Positions 16,344 through 25,546 are shown, counted from the first letter of the stretch. The stretch: DNA of 38,402 nt from CALKYB01 sp964510575 (GCA_964510575.1 CAZECN010000024.1:1-38402); one strand, 5' to 3'. Translations and numbers: made by a program. The notes: generated by a model from the sequence alone, not told the origin.

Positions 16344-16889
16344 GTGTCTTGTTTACATCATCAGATTGACCAATCCAAATCCCTAGATCCGAATCAAGCG
16401 GCCTACGACGCTTTCACCAAAGATTACGGACTTAGCAACGATGGGAGTTCTATAGAGAAACTAAATAACTCGAGATGTATGGACATCGAATACAAACAAA
16501 AAGCTGCTGGGGCCTTAGCTCACATTGAATCCAAAATAGCTAAGGGTGAAAACCTTTCCAACTTCGATCAGCGAATGGTCGAGCCACTAAGAAAAGTAGT
16601 TAACAAAATGACCACACCTCGGGACCCGAGAGTGCAAGTGGCTAGAGACTGGGCCTTAGACATAAGTAGCGATTTAAAGTCGATTACAGTACCAAGCACG
16701 GAGTGGTCAGTTGCCAAAGCTTACGACCAAAACGGCCAACTTACCGCAACGTTTATTAACGAGCCTATAGGAAATCTAGAGTATACTAGTGATGTTGGAG
16801 CAGATTTAACTTGGCGTGAAGAAAACGGGTCGCTAACTATTGAAGAGCCTGGCGGGGGATCCGCCGTATTTACCCGCCAGAAATACTAA
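16344..16889 (+). CDS. Hypothetical protein, 181 residues
   Basis: Unrecognised. The GTG start has a clear GGAGG eight bases upstream, which supports translation. There is no signal peptide or membrane helix, so the protein should be cytoplasmic. Residues 1-110 are mixed alpha-helical looking and charged (EYKQKAAGALAHIESKIAKG); the last 70 residues are strand-like and end in EEPGGGSAVFTRQKY. It is divergent from nrdAB and followed by a membrane-protein gene after 134 bases. No function is suggested. Confidence 0.7.
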   Translation: MSCLHHQIDQSKSLDPNQAAYDAFTKDYGLSNDGSSIEKLNNSRCMDIEYKQKAAGALAHIESKIAKGENLSNFDQRMVEPLRKVVNKMTTPRDPRVQVARDWALDISSDLKSITVPSTEWSVAKAYDQNGQLTATFINEPIGNLEYTSDVGADLTWREENGSLTIEEPGGGSAVFTRQKY

Positions 16890-17023
16890 TAACTCTTCAG
16901 CTGCTTTTCAGAACTTAAATTAGAGAATGCTTCCAAGCTTCGCCATACCCAGTCTCTCTACCTTTCAGTCCATTTTAATGATACTTTAAACCCTCTTCTT
17001 ATTAATACAAAGCTAAGTATCTA

Positions 17024-17656
17024 GTGAGCAAAAGCATGTCTCAAACTCGAGCTTTAGAAAACTACTTCCGTTTAGAGCTACCTTCTCTGAAGCAATTTGC
17101 CTTGCTATTACTAGGCTGTAGTCTATTTGGATTTGGTAGTGGCTTGTTTCTTTCTTCAGGTCTAGGGATCTCACCGTGGAATGTATTTCACATGGGACTG
17201 AGTCTTCAGCTTGGAGGTACCATTGGTATCTGGACCGTAGGGGTTAGCATGGCTTTGCTTCTGCTCTGGATTCCACTCAAGGAAAAGATTGGTCTAGGAA
17301 CTCTTGTAAACTCTCTAATTATTGGTCCAATGATCGACCTAACAATATTGCTTATTCCAGAAACTTCCCACTTCGGGTTAGGCTTATTTTACGTCTTAAT
17401 GGGCTTAGCTTTTGTTGGATTCGGCTCAGGCCTTTACATCACTAGGAACCTAGGTGCTGGACCAAGAGATGGTTTAATGACTGCTCTGGGCAGAAGAGGA
17501 GTTCCTATTTGGATTGCCCGAAACTCTTTAGAGGCTGCAGCTTTAATTCTGGGTATTATTCTTGGGGGAAAGGCCGGGCTTGGAACTGCAGTGTTTGTAT
17601 TCGGAATTGGGCCGAGTGTTCAGTTTTTTCTAAAGAAGTTCGGTGGACGGTATTAG
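17024..17656 (+). CDS. YczE/YitT-like integral membrane protein
   Basis: A 210-residue protein with about five or six membrane helices and an internal duplication: GFGSGLFLSSGLGISPWNVFHMG in the first half is echoed by GFGSGLYITRNLGAGPRDGLMT in the second. This repeat and its Gly-rich motifs resemble the YczE membrane protein family, whose biochemical role is poorly defined. Start is the GTG at 17024 or the ATG four codons later (17036); neither has a strong ribosome-binding site. It is followed by a second membrane-protein gene with its own ribosome-binding site, so co-transcription is uncertain. Confidence 0.75.
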   Translation: MSKSMSQTRALENYFRLELPSLKQFALLLLGCSLFGFGSGLFLSSGLGISPWNVFHMGLSLQLGGTIGIWTVGVSMALLLLWIPLKEKIGLGTLVNSLIIGPMIDLTILLIPETSHFGLGLFYVLMGLAFVGFGSGLYITRNLGAGPRDGLMTALGRRGVPIWIARNSLEAAALILGIILGGKAGLGTAVFVFGIGPSVQFFLKKFGGRY

Positions 17657-17814
17657 CTTCGACCAGCCGTTTTTCTTTTCATTCCCTACCTCTAAAAGCA
17701 AGTTTGTTTAATTACTTAAGTTCCTGAAAAGACTAATAATCCCCCTCTTACCTTTCCATTACTTGACTAATTCAGTCGTTTATTGAGAGTATTGTCTCAC
17801 TTGGAGGCAGTATC

Positions 17815-18519
17815 GTGAAACCAAAGCTCAAACTCTCCCTTTCACAATATTTATGGAGCGGGGTTCTGTTACTCGGAATCTGTCATGCTCTGGTACTATT
17901 CAGCATGTATGTGCTTGGTCACGACTATCCCAAAGGTCTAGTGCCGCTTTTCCATTTAGATCTAGAAAGGAATGTTCCAAGCTCTTACTCAACCATGCTT
18001 TTCTTTCTTAACTCTTTTCTGTTTTTCAAACTGGCATCTTCTGGTTTCGAGAAGAAAATTGATTCCAAGGTTTGGTACTTACTATCTTTTGTTCTTCTTT
18101 TTCTAAGCTTTGACGAATTTTTTGCAATTCATGAAAAACTATCCAAGCCGGTTCGAGATTACTTTGCTGAAACCTCTGTAACCTATGCGGCTTGGCTAAT
18201 TCCTTACTCACTGATCTTTCTTGTCCTAGCAACTTATTGTCTACCAACCATTCTAAGACTCCCATTTGAATGCCTTAGCCGATTAGTTTTAGCTGGCATA
18301 ATCTTTTGCTCTGGAGCAATTGGTTTTGAATTACTTGCTAGTACTGAAATTGCATTTGCACTATCTCAAGGAGTTGCTCCTCACACGGCACTAGAGACAT
18401 TCAAACCAGTGATGTACTGTTTCATAGAGGAAATGTTAGAGCTAGCTGGCCTCGTAATATCAGCCACTGCAGTTCTAAAAATTCTTAAGAAAAAAGACTT
18501 GGAACTGAATTTAGGATAG
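17815..18519 (+). CDS. Hypothetical polytopic membrane protein with intramembrane acidic/His motifs
   Basis: A 234-residue protein with about six membrane helices. The GTG start at 17815 follows GGAGG. Three helices carry polar clusters: SFDEFFAIHEK near residue 99-109, FELL in the fifth helix and FIEEMLELAG in the last. Acidic residues and a His at helix ends suggest metal binding or a small-substrate membrane enzyme, but I cannot name a family. The gap before it is 158 bases, and a terminator-like hairpin lies just downstream at 18628-18657. Confidence 0.72.
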   Translation: MKPKLKLSLSQYLWSGVLLLGICHALVLFSMYVLGHDYPKGLVPLFHLDLERNVPSSYSTMLFFLNSFLFFKLASSGFEKKIDSKVWYLLSFVLLFLSFDEFFAIHEKLSKPVRDYFAETSVTYAAWLIPYSLIFLVLATYCLPTILRLPFECLSRLVLAGIIFCSGAIGFELLASTEIAFALSQGVAPHTALETFKPVMYCFIEEMLELAGLVISATAVLKILKKKDLELNLG

Positions 18520-18627
18520 TTCCAGGGACATTCCACTTTGAAACTGTAAGGCCTCAAATTCAAGCCCAAAGAGTGAACTTATAGTTTACCTACAAGCAAT
18601 ACAGGCACTTCAAAGAATAAAAAGGTA

Positions 18628-18657
18628 GCTGGCTCAGAAAAATAAAACTAAGCCAGC
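18628..18657 (-). terminator. Intrinsic terminator after the SAM methyltransferase gene
   Basis: A 7-bp stem GCTGGCT/AGCCAGC with a 16-base AT-rich loop, followed on the minus strand by a T run (CTTTTTATTC). It sits in the convergent gap. Confidence 0.6.
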
Positions 18658-18666
18658 AAATCATCA

Positions 18667-19398
18667 TTACCCTCTGGCTATAAAAAACCTTATCACTTTG
18701 ATTCTCTTTTCTCGGTAATCCTCTCTTTGCGAAAGATAAGGGCTATCAAGCGTCGTCCTAATGTCGATAATCTCAGACAAACTAAAGCCATTAGATCTTA
18801 GAAGCTCGGGTATCACATACATACCATGAGCGTACAAAGTACCTTCTTCAGATTGATAAGAGAATGTCTCTCTCCTTCCTAGCTTTTGACCCCTTTCAGA
18901 CTCAAAGTAAAGGTTATAGTAGTCGTGATGATAATTAACTATTACCACCGCAGCCCCAGACTTGGAGATTCTTCGTAGCTCTGAAATAACATGGCCTAAT
19001 TCGTCCTGACTCAAATAGGATGCGACTAGACTCATAACTATCAGGCGAGTGGATTGATCTTCAAGCGGAAGTGCTTTTCTCTCTCTTAGATCAAGTTCAA
19101 TTTTCTGTGCTCTATCTAGGCTCTTGGTAATAGCCTGTTTCATATCCTCACTCGAAAAATCGAATTTTCCAAACCGTTGAAAGTCTTTGTCCAAAACATA
19201 CAAGGGGTTTTGGTGAAAACAATTACTCAACTCTATGGTAAGATCACCCCTACCAGGGCCTAACTCAACTACCGAACCCTCATTGGGTGTCTCAAAAGGA
19301 GGTTCCCAGAATACAGCTGAAGCGATGGTATCAGCTAGGGCGTAGGGAAAATCTTTACTCTTAATAGAAAAACTTGAAGGGTGTATTCCAACAGGCAT
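18667..19398 (-). CDS. Class I SAM-dependent methyltransferase
   Basis: A 243-residue protein with the SAM-binding motif VVELGPGRGD at residues 43-52, an acidic residue after the second strand (VLDKDF), and a hydrophobic strand VIVNYHH (about 158-164) after a LIVMSLVASYL segment. The start ATG at 19398 has GAGG nine bases upstream. The substrate is not evident. The pattern resembles small-molecule or phospholipid-type methyltransferases more than RNA ones. It is convergent with the preceding membrane protein and divergent from the lipoprotein gene. An 8-bp inverted repeat CAGCTACT/AGTAGCTG lies upstream at about 19440-19471. Confidence 0.8.
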   Translation of the reverse strand: MPVGIHPSSFSIKSKDFPYALADTIASAVFWEPPFETPNEGSVVELGPGRGDLTIELSNCFHQNPLYVLDKDFQRFGKFDFSSEDMKQAITKSLDRAQKIELDLRERKALPLEDQSTRLIVMSLVASYLSQDELGHVISELRRISKSGAAVVIVNYHHDYYNLYFESERGQKLGRRETFSYQSEEGTLYAHGMYVIPELLRSNGFSLSEIIDIRTTLDSPYLSQREDYREKRIKVIRFFIARG

Positions 19399-19656
19399 AG
19401 GACAGTCCTCATCTAGTAAAAAAACCTTAAAATCCGGCCAGCTACTGGAACTACGCTTTGCTCTAGTAGCTGCCTCTTTCTATGCTCGGTTGAAAATGAA
19501 AAGAACTAGTCTAGTTAGGGACCAATACTACCAGCTAGTATTAAATTAATCTAAATGCAGAAATACTTTACTTATATGAGGCTTAAACAGAAACTTCTTG
19601 CGAGCTTGTCTTAGATCCAATAGAAGCCTGATAAACTGCACCTAACCTGACGAGAT

Positions 19657-20472
19657 ATGAAATATTTACTACCTGCACTCCTATTCGCTGTGGCCTGCGG
19701 CGGCTCAGACTCTTTCGAAGAAGCCATCGAAGACTCCCCACTGAATGAAGTAGAAATGGCAGCCAGCGAAGAAATCGCTGAAGAAGTCAGTGAGGAAATT
19801 GTTGAAGAAATAGAAGCCGACGAGACAGTTGAAACCGCCGAAGTTCTTCAGCCTGAAAGCATGTTAGACGACGACACAGATTTAGATTCGGACGAAATGA
19901 CTGATGATATTCAGATAGCTGAGGTGCTCGTGCCAGAGACAGTATCTATAGATGACAGCCAAGAAGTTACTGATGAAGAAGATGAAGAACTTGACCTAGA
20001 AACAAGCTCCACGTCTGGCACGAACGAAGTTCAAGAAACGGTTAGAACCTCGCTAATTACAGGCAGAACTTTTATGCCTAACTCCAACTCTGGGTTTAAA
20101 TGCCAGACTGCGGAAACCAGAGGAGGACAAACCGTTTGTTTGTTACCTTATGAATATACAATTCCTCCTTTCTACACTAAGACTGACCACCATGGGCATA
20201 GCTTTGGTTGCAATATCGGCGGGGATACATTCGAAAGTTTCACACTTGTCGCTGGTGGCACGGAGTATCCGATGTTTATTGAGTCTGAGAATCCTTTTGG
20301 CCCACAAGAAGGTATTGCTGACTATTTCTGCGCAAACTTTGTTGGAACCCGAGATGGAAATATCGGCAGGACCCATGTCAGACTCACCAATTCCTGGGAG
20401 AGCTTCAATGGAAACAGTGTTTCAATCAAAATCTGTGACCAAGGGCTCTGCGATACTTTAATCCTAAGGTAG
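19657..20472 (+). CDS. Acidic-linker lipoprotein with Cys-containing C-terminal domain
   Basis: A 271-residue predicted lipoprotein. The short signal sequence MKYLLPALLFAVAC places the lipidated Cys at position 14. Residues 17-130 are strongly acidic and low in complexity (rich in Glu, Asp, Ser and Thr), forming a likely extended tether. From about residue 131 a compact domain with six Cys begins (SLITGRTFMPNSN). It contains a hydrophilic HHGHSFGCN stretch and ends in KICDQGLCDTLILR. Disulfides and divalent-metal binding are plausible. No family is recognised. A hairpin at 20497-20513 may end transcription. Confidence 0.72.
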   Translation: MKYLLPALLFAVACGGSDSFEEAIEDSPLNEVEMAASEEIAEEVSEEIVEEIEADETVETAEVLQPESMLDDDTDLDSDEMTDDIQIAEVLVPETVSIDDSQEVTDEEDEELDLETSSTSGTNEVQETVRTSLITGRTFMPNSNSGFKCQTAETRGGQTVCLLPYEYTIPPFYTKTDHHGHSFGCNIGGDTFESFTLVAGGTEYPMFIESENPFGPQEGIADYFCANFVGTRDGNIGRTHVRLTNSWESFNGNSVSIKICDQGLCDTLILR

Positions 20473-20496
20473 AACCTGGATATAAACTGCTAGAGG

Positions 20497-20513
20497 GGGG
20501 GGCAACGCCCCCA
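20497..20513. terminator. GC-rich hairpin between convergent genes
   Basis: A stem GGGGGC/GCCCCC with a tiny loop, followed by a weak AT-rich tail. It probably helps terminate the lipoprotein transcript on the plus strand; the U tract is poor. Confidence 0.45.
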
Positions 20514-20542
20514 TTCATACAAAATTTTCCTGATTAATAGGC

Positions 20543-22219
20543 TTAATTACTAGCTTTAGACTCAGCTGAAGTGACTTTGTAAAGTCTTTGTGGGTTACCC
20601 TTATAATCGAAGGAAGATTCAATCAGTTTAAATTCAGGCAAAGATTCGTCGGAACTAAAGTTATCAAAAAACGGATAACCTTTCAGGTGAGACTCTTCGA
20701 TTAATAGATAGTCTGCCAAATTAATTTTTATATACTTTACTAAGCTCTGGTAGTCGGAGAACGGTATTGGAATAATTTTTGCGCCGACAAAATGAGCAAG
20801 ATATTTCTTTCTGGCAATTACTTTTGTTACCCCTTTTGAAAAGTCGGGTTGAGCTTCAATGCTAGAAATTAGCTGATCATAGTCGTCAGCTCTATACTCT
20901 CCGTTTACCTGGTCTGGATTCAAGTACATTGAACGGAGTGGAACAGTATTCACACCAACCATTCCTAGTGCCAGTGCAAATACAAAAAAGTGTTGAAAGA
21001 CTCTAGCTCTTACCGGCAAAGCCTCGGCTAAGTATGAGCTAAAGCTAACTACCCCAATCCCGGCAACTAACATGATTAAAGGAGCCACAATAATGATCTG
21101 TCGCATAGATACTTTGTCCAACAACGGAACACTTAGGAATACGCCCAAAAATAGAAAAAGAGTAGTCAGGTAAAAACCCTTACCTTTTGCTAACAGGGCT
21201 AGGATACCAATTCCGAAAAACATCAGTACCGCTGAACCGACTAGTTCACCAAGTAGTGAATTATAAAACACAATGAAATTACCAACCGCTAGTTTCAAAG
21301 ATTGAACTAACAGTGAAACAAAATCTGCTTCCACAACAGAGCTATTTAGTGCCTCTGGGTGAAAGCGTAGATAAAAAAGATTAATAATACCTGGATCAAA
21401 ATCTAGCTTGTAAACTTTCTGGCGAAGAGACCCCTCTATGGGAAGGTTATCGAGAGCACCCCAAACTTCTCTTCCATTCACAGAAAACTGCCCCATAATG
21501 TTACTTATTCTCCACACATGAGGCAGGCTCAAGGCTACAAAAGCAGTGGCAAAACTAAAGCTCCATTGAACATAAGTTTTTAAAGAATACTTAGGGCTAC
21601 TCGCAAACAAAAAATGTAGCCCTTGAATAGCTGGAACTGCTGCAAGAAATAATATTCCCTCCCAACGACACAAGTATGCCGCTGAAAATATCAATCCCAG
21701 CCAAGCGGCATTTTTCCAATTTGGTGATTCAACATTTTTTAAGAATTGCCAGATACCAAAATATACTAGTCCCATATAAACTGGCTCTGTCAGGACACTA
21801 AAAGATATGCGAACAACCTCTGGGTTAAAAGCCAGTAACAAAAGTCCAACAGCTACAGCAGCATTGCTACTATATTGCCTTCCTATCGAAAGAATTGAGA
21901 TGAAAAGTAAAAGACTAAAGCCGAAGGATATCCACCTTGCTCCTTGTTCAAGATTATCAAAGAAATTAGAAGCTCCAGCAACGAGCATTGGATAGGCAGG
22001 TGTTGAGTCTGGAGTCATTTTGAGGATGCTCTCTACATCTCCACTACTTATGGTCTTGGCTTGGTTGAGATAAACAATGCTTAAGTGGTCTTCAAGTTGA
22101 GGTGAATTTGACCAAACTAGAAGACGTATTCCTACGTAGGCAGCAGTAACACCAAGCAGAACCAAAATCATGATAATGCCAAAACGATTTGGTCGATCAG
22201 GATTGACAATTTCCTTCAC
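20543..22219 (-). CDS. GT-C type membrane glycosyltransferase (PMT/ArnT-like)
   Basis: A 558-residue inner-membrane protein. One helix near residue 16-35 is followed by an acidic loop (QLEDHLSIVYLNQA) and a PAYPMLVAGA segment, then many helices including the LCRWEGILFLAA motif that resembles the RPEG block of family 39 glycosyltransferases. The last 130 residues form a soluble periplasmic domain. Such enzymes transfer a sugar from a polyprenyl-phosphate donor to protein or lipid A. The GTG start has an AGGAG upstream. It stands alone, so the acceptor is unknown. It could instead be a general glycan-modifying protein with no donor specificity visible here. Confidence 0.78.
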   Translation of the reverse strand: MKEIVNPDRPNRFGIIMILVLLGVTAAYVGIRLLVWSNSPQLEDHLSIVYLNQAKTISSGDVESILKMTPDSTPAYPMLVAGASNFFDNLEQGARWISFGFSLLLFISILSIGRQYSSNAAVAVGLLLLAFNPEVVRISFSVLTEPVYMGLVYFGIWQFLKNVESPNWKNAAWLGLIFSAAYLCRWEGILFLAAVPAIQGLHFLFASSPKYSLKTYVQWSFSFATAFVALSLPHVWRISNIMGQFSVNGREVWGALDNLPIEGSLRQKVYKLDFDPGIINLFYLRFHPEALNSSVVEADFVSLLVQSLKLAVGNFIVFYNSLLGELVGSAVLMFFGIGILALLAKGKGFYLTTLFLFLGVFLSVPLLDKVSMRQIIIVAPLIMLVAGIGVVSFSSYLAEALPVRARVFQHFFVFALALGMVGVNTVPLRSMYLNPDQVNGEYRADDYDQLISSIEAQPDFSKGVTKVIARKKYLAHFVGAKIIPIPFSDYQSLVKYIKINLADYLLIEESHLKGYPFFDNFSSDESLPEFKLIESSFDYKGNPQRLYKVTSAESKASN

Positions 22220-22547
22220 AGTTTTAGCTCCTACTCGAATTTCTGGTCTGGGGAATACTCAATTCTCCAACTATCATCTTGGCCTTAGTAAATCTAATAA
22301 AGGCAAATGCTTCACCTCACTCACTCTTGAAAAACCATCCTCAATATAAACCCTTTAGACTATTAAAAGATAAATATAATCATTACAATTTTAGATAACA
22401 GACCGATTCTAACTAAAACCTTCAGCAATCGACTATTTCGCACTATTAGAAATCCTCAATAGGGAAAATTTCTAAATTTATTTGAAACATTTTCTAGTTT
22501 CTAGCTGATTATAATCTGCGCGGTAATCAAATCTATCAGGAAAAATC
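22220..22547. other. 328-base intergenic region, AT-rich
   Basis: It lies between divergent genes: the glycosyltransferase reading left and a small ORF reading right. A perfect -10 TATAAT stands at 22510-22515, 32 bases before the small ORF. No convincing -35 at standard spacing was found. Nothing else is recognised. Confidence 0.5.
22510..22515 (+). promoter_or_regulatory. Candidate -10 for the small basic ORF
   Basis: A perfect TATAAT 32 bases before the ATG at 22548. The best upstream -35 candidate (TTGAAA at 22482-22487) is too far away, so the promoter is provisional. Confidence 0.4.
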
Positions 22548-22703
22548 ATGGACAATTTCAAAGCCTTATTCAAACCACACAAGAAAAACGTAAAACCAGC
22601 ATCAAGAGAAATCCAAGGTTGGGGACGCGTAGCAACGGTCAAGTCTGGTGTCAGAAGCAAAAAAACCAGTCAAAGAATGTCTAATTTACCCTCAAAAAAC
22701 TAG
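22548..22703 (+). CDS. Small basic protein, 51 residues
   Basis: An ATG at 22548 with AGGA about seven bases upstream and a TATAAT 32 bases upstream opens a 51-codon frame ending in TAG at 22701-22703. The product is highly basic (FKPHKKNVKPASRE, then VKSGVRSKKTSQR), with a single GWG and no membrane helix or Cys. Its charge fits a nucleic-acid or ribosome-binding peptide, but that is only inference. I cannot match it to a family. The opposite-strand frame over the same bases lacks such signals. Confidence 0.5.
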   Translation: MDNFKALFKPHKKNVKPASREIQGWGRVATVKSGVRSKKTSQRMSNLPSKN

Positions 22704-22933
22704 GTGAATTGGTAAATCATCTTTCAGGCAATACGCAGCTAGCGAACTAGATATTTTCTGAATAATTTCAGTAAACTAGATGGTGGCCAATCTAACGCAG
22801 AACAAAGGTCATCCCTAGGCTCAAAATCCTCATCATAATTATACAGACAGCAGATTTTTAAATGTAGGTTATCTCCCCGAGGGATGAACTATCATCACCG
22901 CCTAAAATAGGTTTCTTTAAAAAGGGTTTTCTT

Positions 22934-25339
22934 ATGATTCGCAGTATATCTTTTCTTCATTGTCTTTCCTTAGCCATAACTTCATTTCTAGTGTTATCAG
23001 CGCAGGATGCTTTGGCTCAATTCCCTCAAAAAGGAGAGTATGTAAACACTGTAAGTGATCCACATTCTAATCGATCTCCACTATCTAAAGGGCAAACACT
23101 TACCGAGTCTACTGGGACCAGAGTAACTCGCCTTAGTGACTCGGCTAGCTTCAGTAGTACCCACGGCCAATATCATCAATACTCTAAGCGCTCGGCTTTT
23201 AATCTAGACGAGACAAAAGTTTGGATTGGTGGGGGCATGGTAGACTTGAACTCAGGAAAACTCTATCCTAAGCATTTCCCAACTGCATCAGAATCACAAT
23301 GGTCGAATACAGACCCTAATATTCATTTCGGTTTTGTTTACCAGTCAAATACATTTCTCTCCTTCAATGTAGTAACCGGAGAAAGAAGAACTCTAATCCA
23401 ACTAAATGGCTACAAAAATTGTAGAATGGGTCATGGTGAAGGCAGCGTTTCAAACGATGACCGATATGTAGTTGCAGCTTGCGAAAATAACTCAAACCAA
23501 CTTGAACTAATCAGTGTCGACCTCGAACAAGGAACAGTTCTTGGAAATATTAGACCTCATAGCTCATACAACTGGGCTGGATTTTCTCAATCCGGACGCT
23601 ACATAATCGTGGAGCATAACGATTATCCTACCAACACTCGCAGAGAGCTAGTTCGTTATGACAGATTTTTCAATAATGAGACAAAAATTGCTGATGAAAC
23701 TGCTCACGGTGATTTTGGAATTGATGAAAATGGAGATGATGTCTACGTAATGATAGCATGGGCTGATATTCGAGCTCTTAGACTAAAAGACGGCCAAATT
23801 ACTAGCTTAGCAGGCTCAAACAGTAATCCTGCTGGACATGGTCACGTATCTTGTAGAAACATTCTTCGCCCAGGGTACTGCTATTATTCTAGTTACCGAG
23901 GAACCATGGGTTCTATTGAAATTAATTTTGACAGACCTGGAAGAGTTGAGATGTTCGGATTTCACCGCTCTGAAGGTACAGACTATAACGCTCAACCTAA
24001 AGCGACAGCAAGCCCCTCCGGTCAAAGAATTATTTTTGCTTCAAACTGGTATGGTAGAAGTGAGGCCAGCACCTTTATGATGTCAGTAGGAAATCCTCAA
24101 CAGTTCACAGGAGCTGTAAGTCAACCAACTAACAACAATCAACAAGCACAGCCTACTCTAAGTCCTGCACCGGTCACCCAAAATAACCCGAACCAAATTG
24201 CAGCAGCAGAAAACCTCACTCTTCTAAATCTTAGAGTCATTCCTGAAGCTGAAAATGCTGTCAGAGTTCAGTTTGATTTAAATGACTACGCTCAAGCAAA
24301 TATTGAATACGGGCTAGCAGGAAGCTTTAACCAAGAGACAGGTCGAGAGCTTTCTTTTACCTACAAAGATCACGAACAGTGGGTAAGAGGGCTAGAAGAA
24401 GGTAGAACTTACAATTTACGAATTAATGCAACGAATCGAAACGGTGTAGCTCTGTCATCAAATCCAATCTTTTTTGGCACTGAAGGAATAATAGATGCTC
24501 CTGCTCCTGCTCCTGCAGCAACAGTAACAACGACTCCAGTAACGACAACTGTAAACAATAGAATTGCAGCTGAACCCTCGGAAACATCAACAAGTGATTT
24601 AACTCTCTTAGATTTGAGAGTTATTCCAGGGAATCCAGGAACGGTTTCAGTTGAGTTTGACTTGAGCAACTTTGCTCAAGCCAACCTTCAGTACGGTAAT
24701 AGTAAGAACTTTGGCTCTTCAACTGCCAGAGAAATATCCTTTGATTATCAAAATCACCGCCAAGCAATTAGAGAGCTAGAGGAAGGCGTGACATATTACC
24801 TCAGAGTCCTTGCTACTGATGCCAATGGGAATACACTTGTTTCAGAAGCCACGTCTTTTACTACTGAAGGTATTGTAGACACTCCTGTTCAGGCAAGTTC
24901 TGCTCCCGCGCTCCCAGCTGAGCCTGAGGTTGAAGCTCCCGCGAGCGTACTAAACAAATTTGGTTTGAATAGTATCTCAACTATTAGATCTCCTTTAAAA
25001 GTAAATCGAATTAGAATTGCATCCTTAAGCCCAACCTCTGCAACTGTTGAATTTGACTTAAGTGACTTTGCAGGAGGCCAGATTAGATACGGCACTAGCA
25101 AGTCTTTAGATCAAAGTACCACCAGAGAAGAATCTTTCGATTATAGCGATCATATCCAGACTATCAGAAATCTCTCTCCAAACACTAAGTACTATTTTCG
25201 AGTTTGGGGGAGAGACGCCGAAGGTAATACTGCTATCTCTAGAATGAAAAGCTTCACCACACCGGGGCAAAATAGCCTCCTCTCAAGTCAGACTACAGCC
25301 CAGACTACTACACCGACTGCGGCTCCTACTTCAAGATAA
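22934..25339 (+). CDS. Exported protein with beta-propeller-like region and three fibronectin-III-like domains
   Basis: An 801-residue protein with a cleavable signal peptide (AQDALAQFP site near residue 28). Residues about 40-395 contain repeated strand-rich segments, such as SNDDRYVVAACENNS and FSQSGRYIIVEHN, that resemble a WD/TolB-like propeller. After a Gln/Asn/Pro linker come three related domains at about 427-519, 555-645 and 692-776. Each has a VxFDLxxxAxxxxxYG block and a LxxGxxYxxRVxAxDxxGN block, typical of fibronectin-III or purple-acid-phosphatase N-terminal folds. The tail is Thr/Ala-rich without a clear anchor. A surface or extracellular binding role is likely; no catalytic residues are recognised. 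Confidence 0.78.
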   Translation: MIRSISFLHCLSLAITSFLVLSAQDALAQFPQKGEYVNTVSDPHSNRSPLSKGQTLTESTGTRVTRLSDSASFSSTHGQYHQYSKRSAFNLDETKVWIGGGMVDLNSGKLYPKHFPTASESQWSNTDPNIHFGFVYQSNTFLSFNVVTGERRTLIQLNGYKNCRMGHGEGSVSNDDRYVVAACENNSNQLELISVDLEQGTVLGNIRPHSSYNWAGFSQSGRYIIVEHNDYPTNTRRELVRYDRFFNNETKIADETAHGDFGIDENGDDVYVMIAWADIRALRLKDGQITSLAGSNSNPAGHGHVSCRNILRPGYCYYSSYRGTMGSIEINFDRPGRVEMFGFHRSEGTDYNAQPKATASPSGQRIIFASNWYGRSEASTFMMSVGNPQQFTGAVSQPTNNNQQAQPTLSPAPVTQNNPNQIAAAENLTLLNLRVIPEAENAVRVQFDLNDYAQANIEYGLAGSFNQETGRELSFTYKDHEQWVRGLEEGRTYNLRINATNRNGVALSSNPIFFGTEGIIDAPAPAPAATVTTTPVTTTVNNRIAAEPSETSTSDLTLLDLRVIPGNPGTVSVEFDLSNFAQANLQYGNSKNFGSSTAREISFDYQNHRQAIRELEEGVTYYLRVLATDANGNTLVSEATSFTTEGIVDTPVQASSAPALPAEPEVEAPASVLNKFGLNSISTIRSPLKVNRIRIASLSPTSATVEFDLSDFAGGQIRYGTSKSLDQSTTREESFDYSDHIQTIRNLSPNTKYYFRVWGRDAEGNTAISRMKSFTTPGQNSLLSSQTTAQTTTPTAAPTSR

Positions 25340-25546
25340 CAGCTCAAATTCTTCACCAGTTGCTTCTTCAGTGTAGCCAGCAGTAATCGAATCTCCAAAA
25401 GCCATAATTTTCATCTCACCATCGCAATTGACGTCGACAAGACCTTCTACGTCGGGACAAGCCATGGCCTCGACTGTGAAAAACATTATAGAAACTAGAA
25501 GTAGGAAAAGTGCCCTGATTGAAGGAAAAGGAAATACACGGAACAT
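25331..25546 (-). pseudogene. Truncated SGNH/GDSL-hydrolase N terminus
   Basis: A 71-residue frame: a signal-peptide-like N terminus (LFLLLVSIMFFTVEAMA), a short Cys/Asp segment (CPDVEGLVDVNCDGE), then IMAFGDSITAGYTEE, the catalytic-Ser block I of SGNH hydrolases. It then stops 20 residues later, overlapping the end of the convergent large gene by 9 bases. Intact members need more than 150 further residues, including the GxND and DxxH blocks, which are absent here. I read it as a remnant whose 3' part was replaced or deleted. A short secreted peptide remains possible but cannot be catalytic. Confidence 0.6.
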
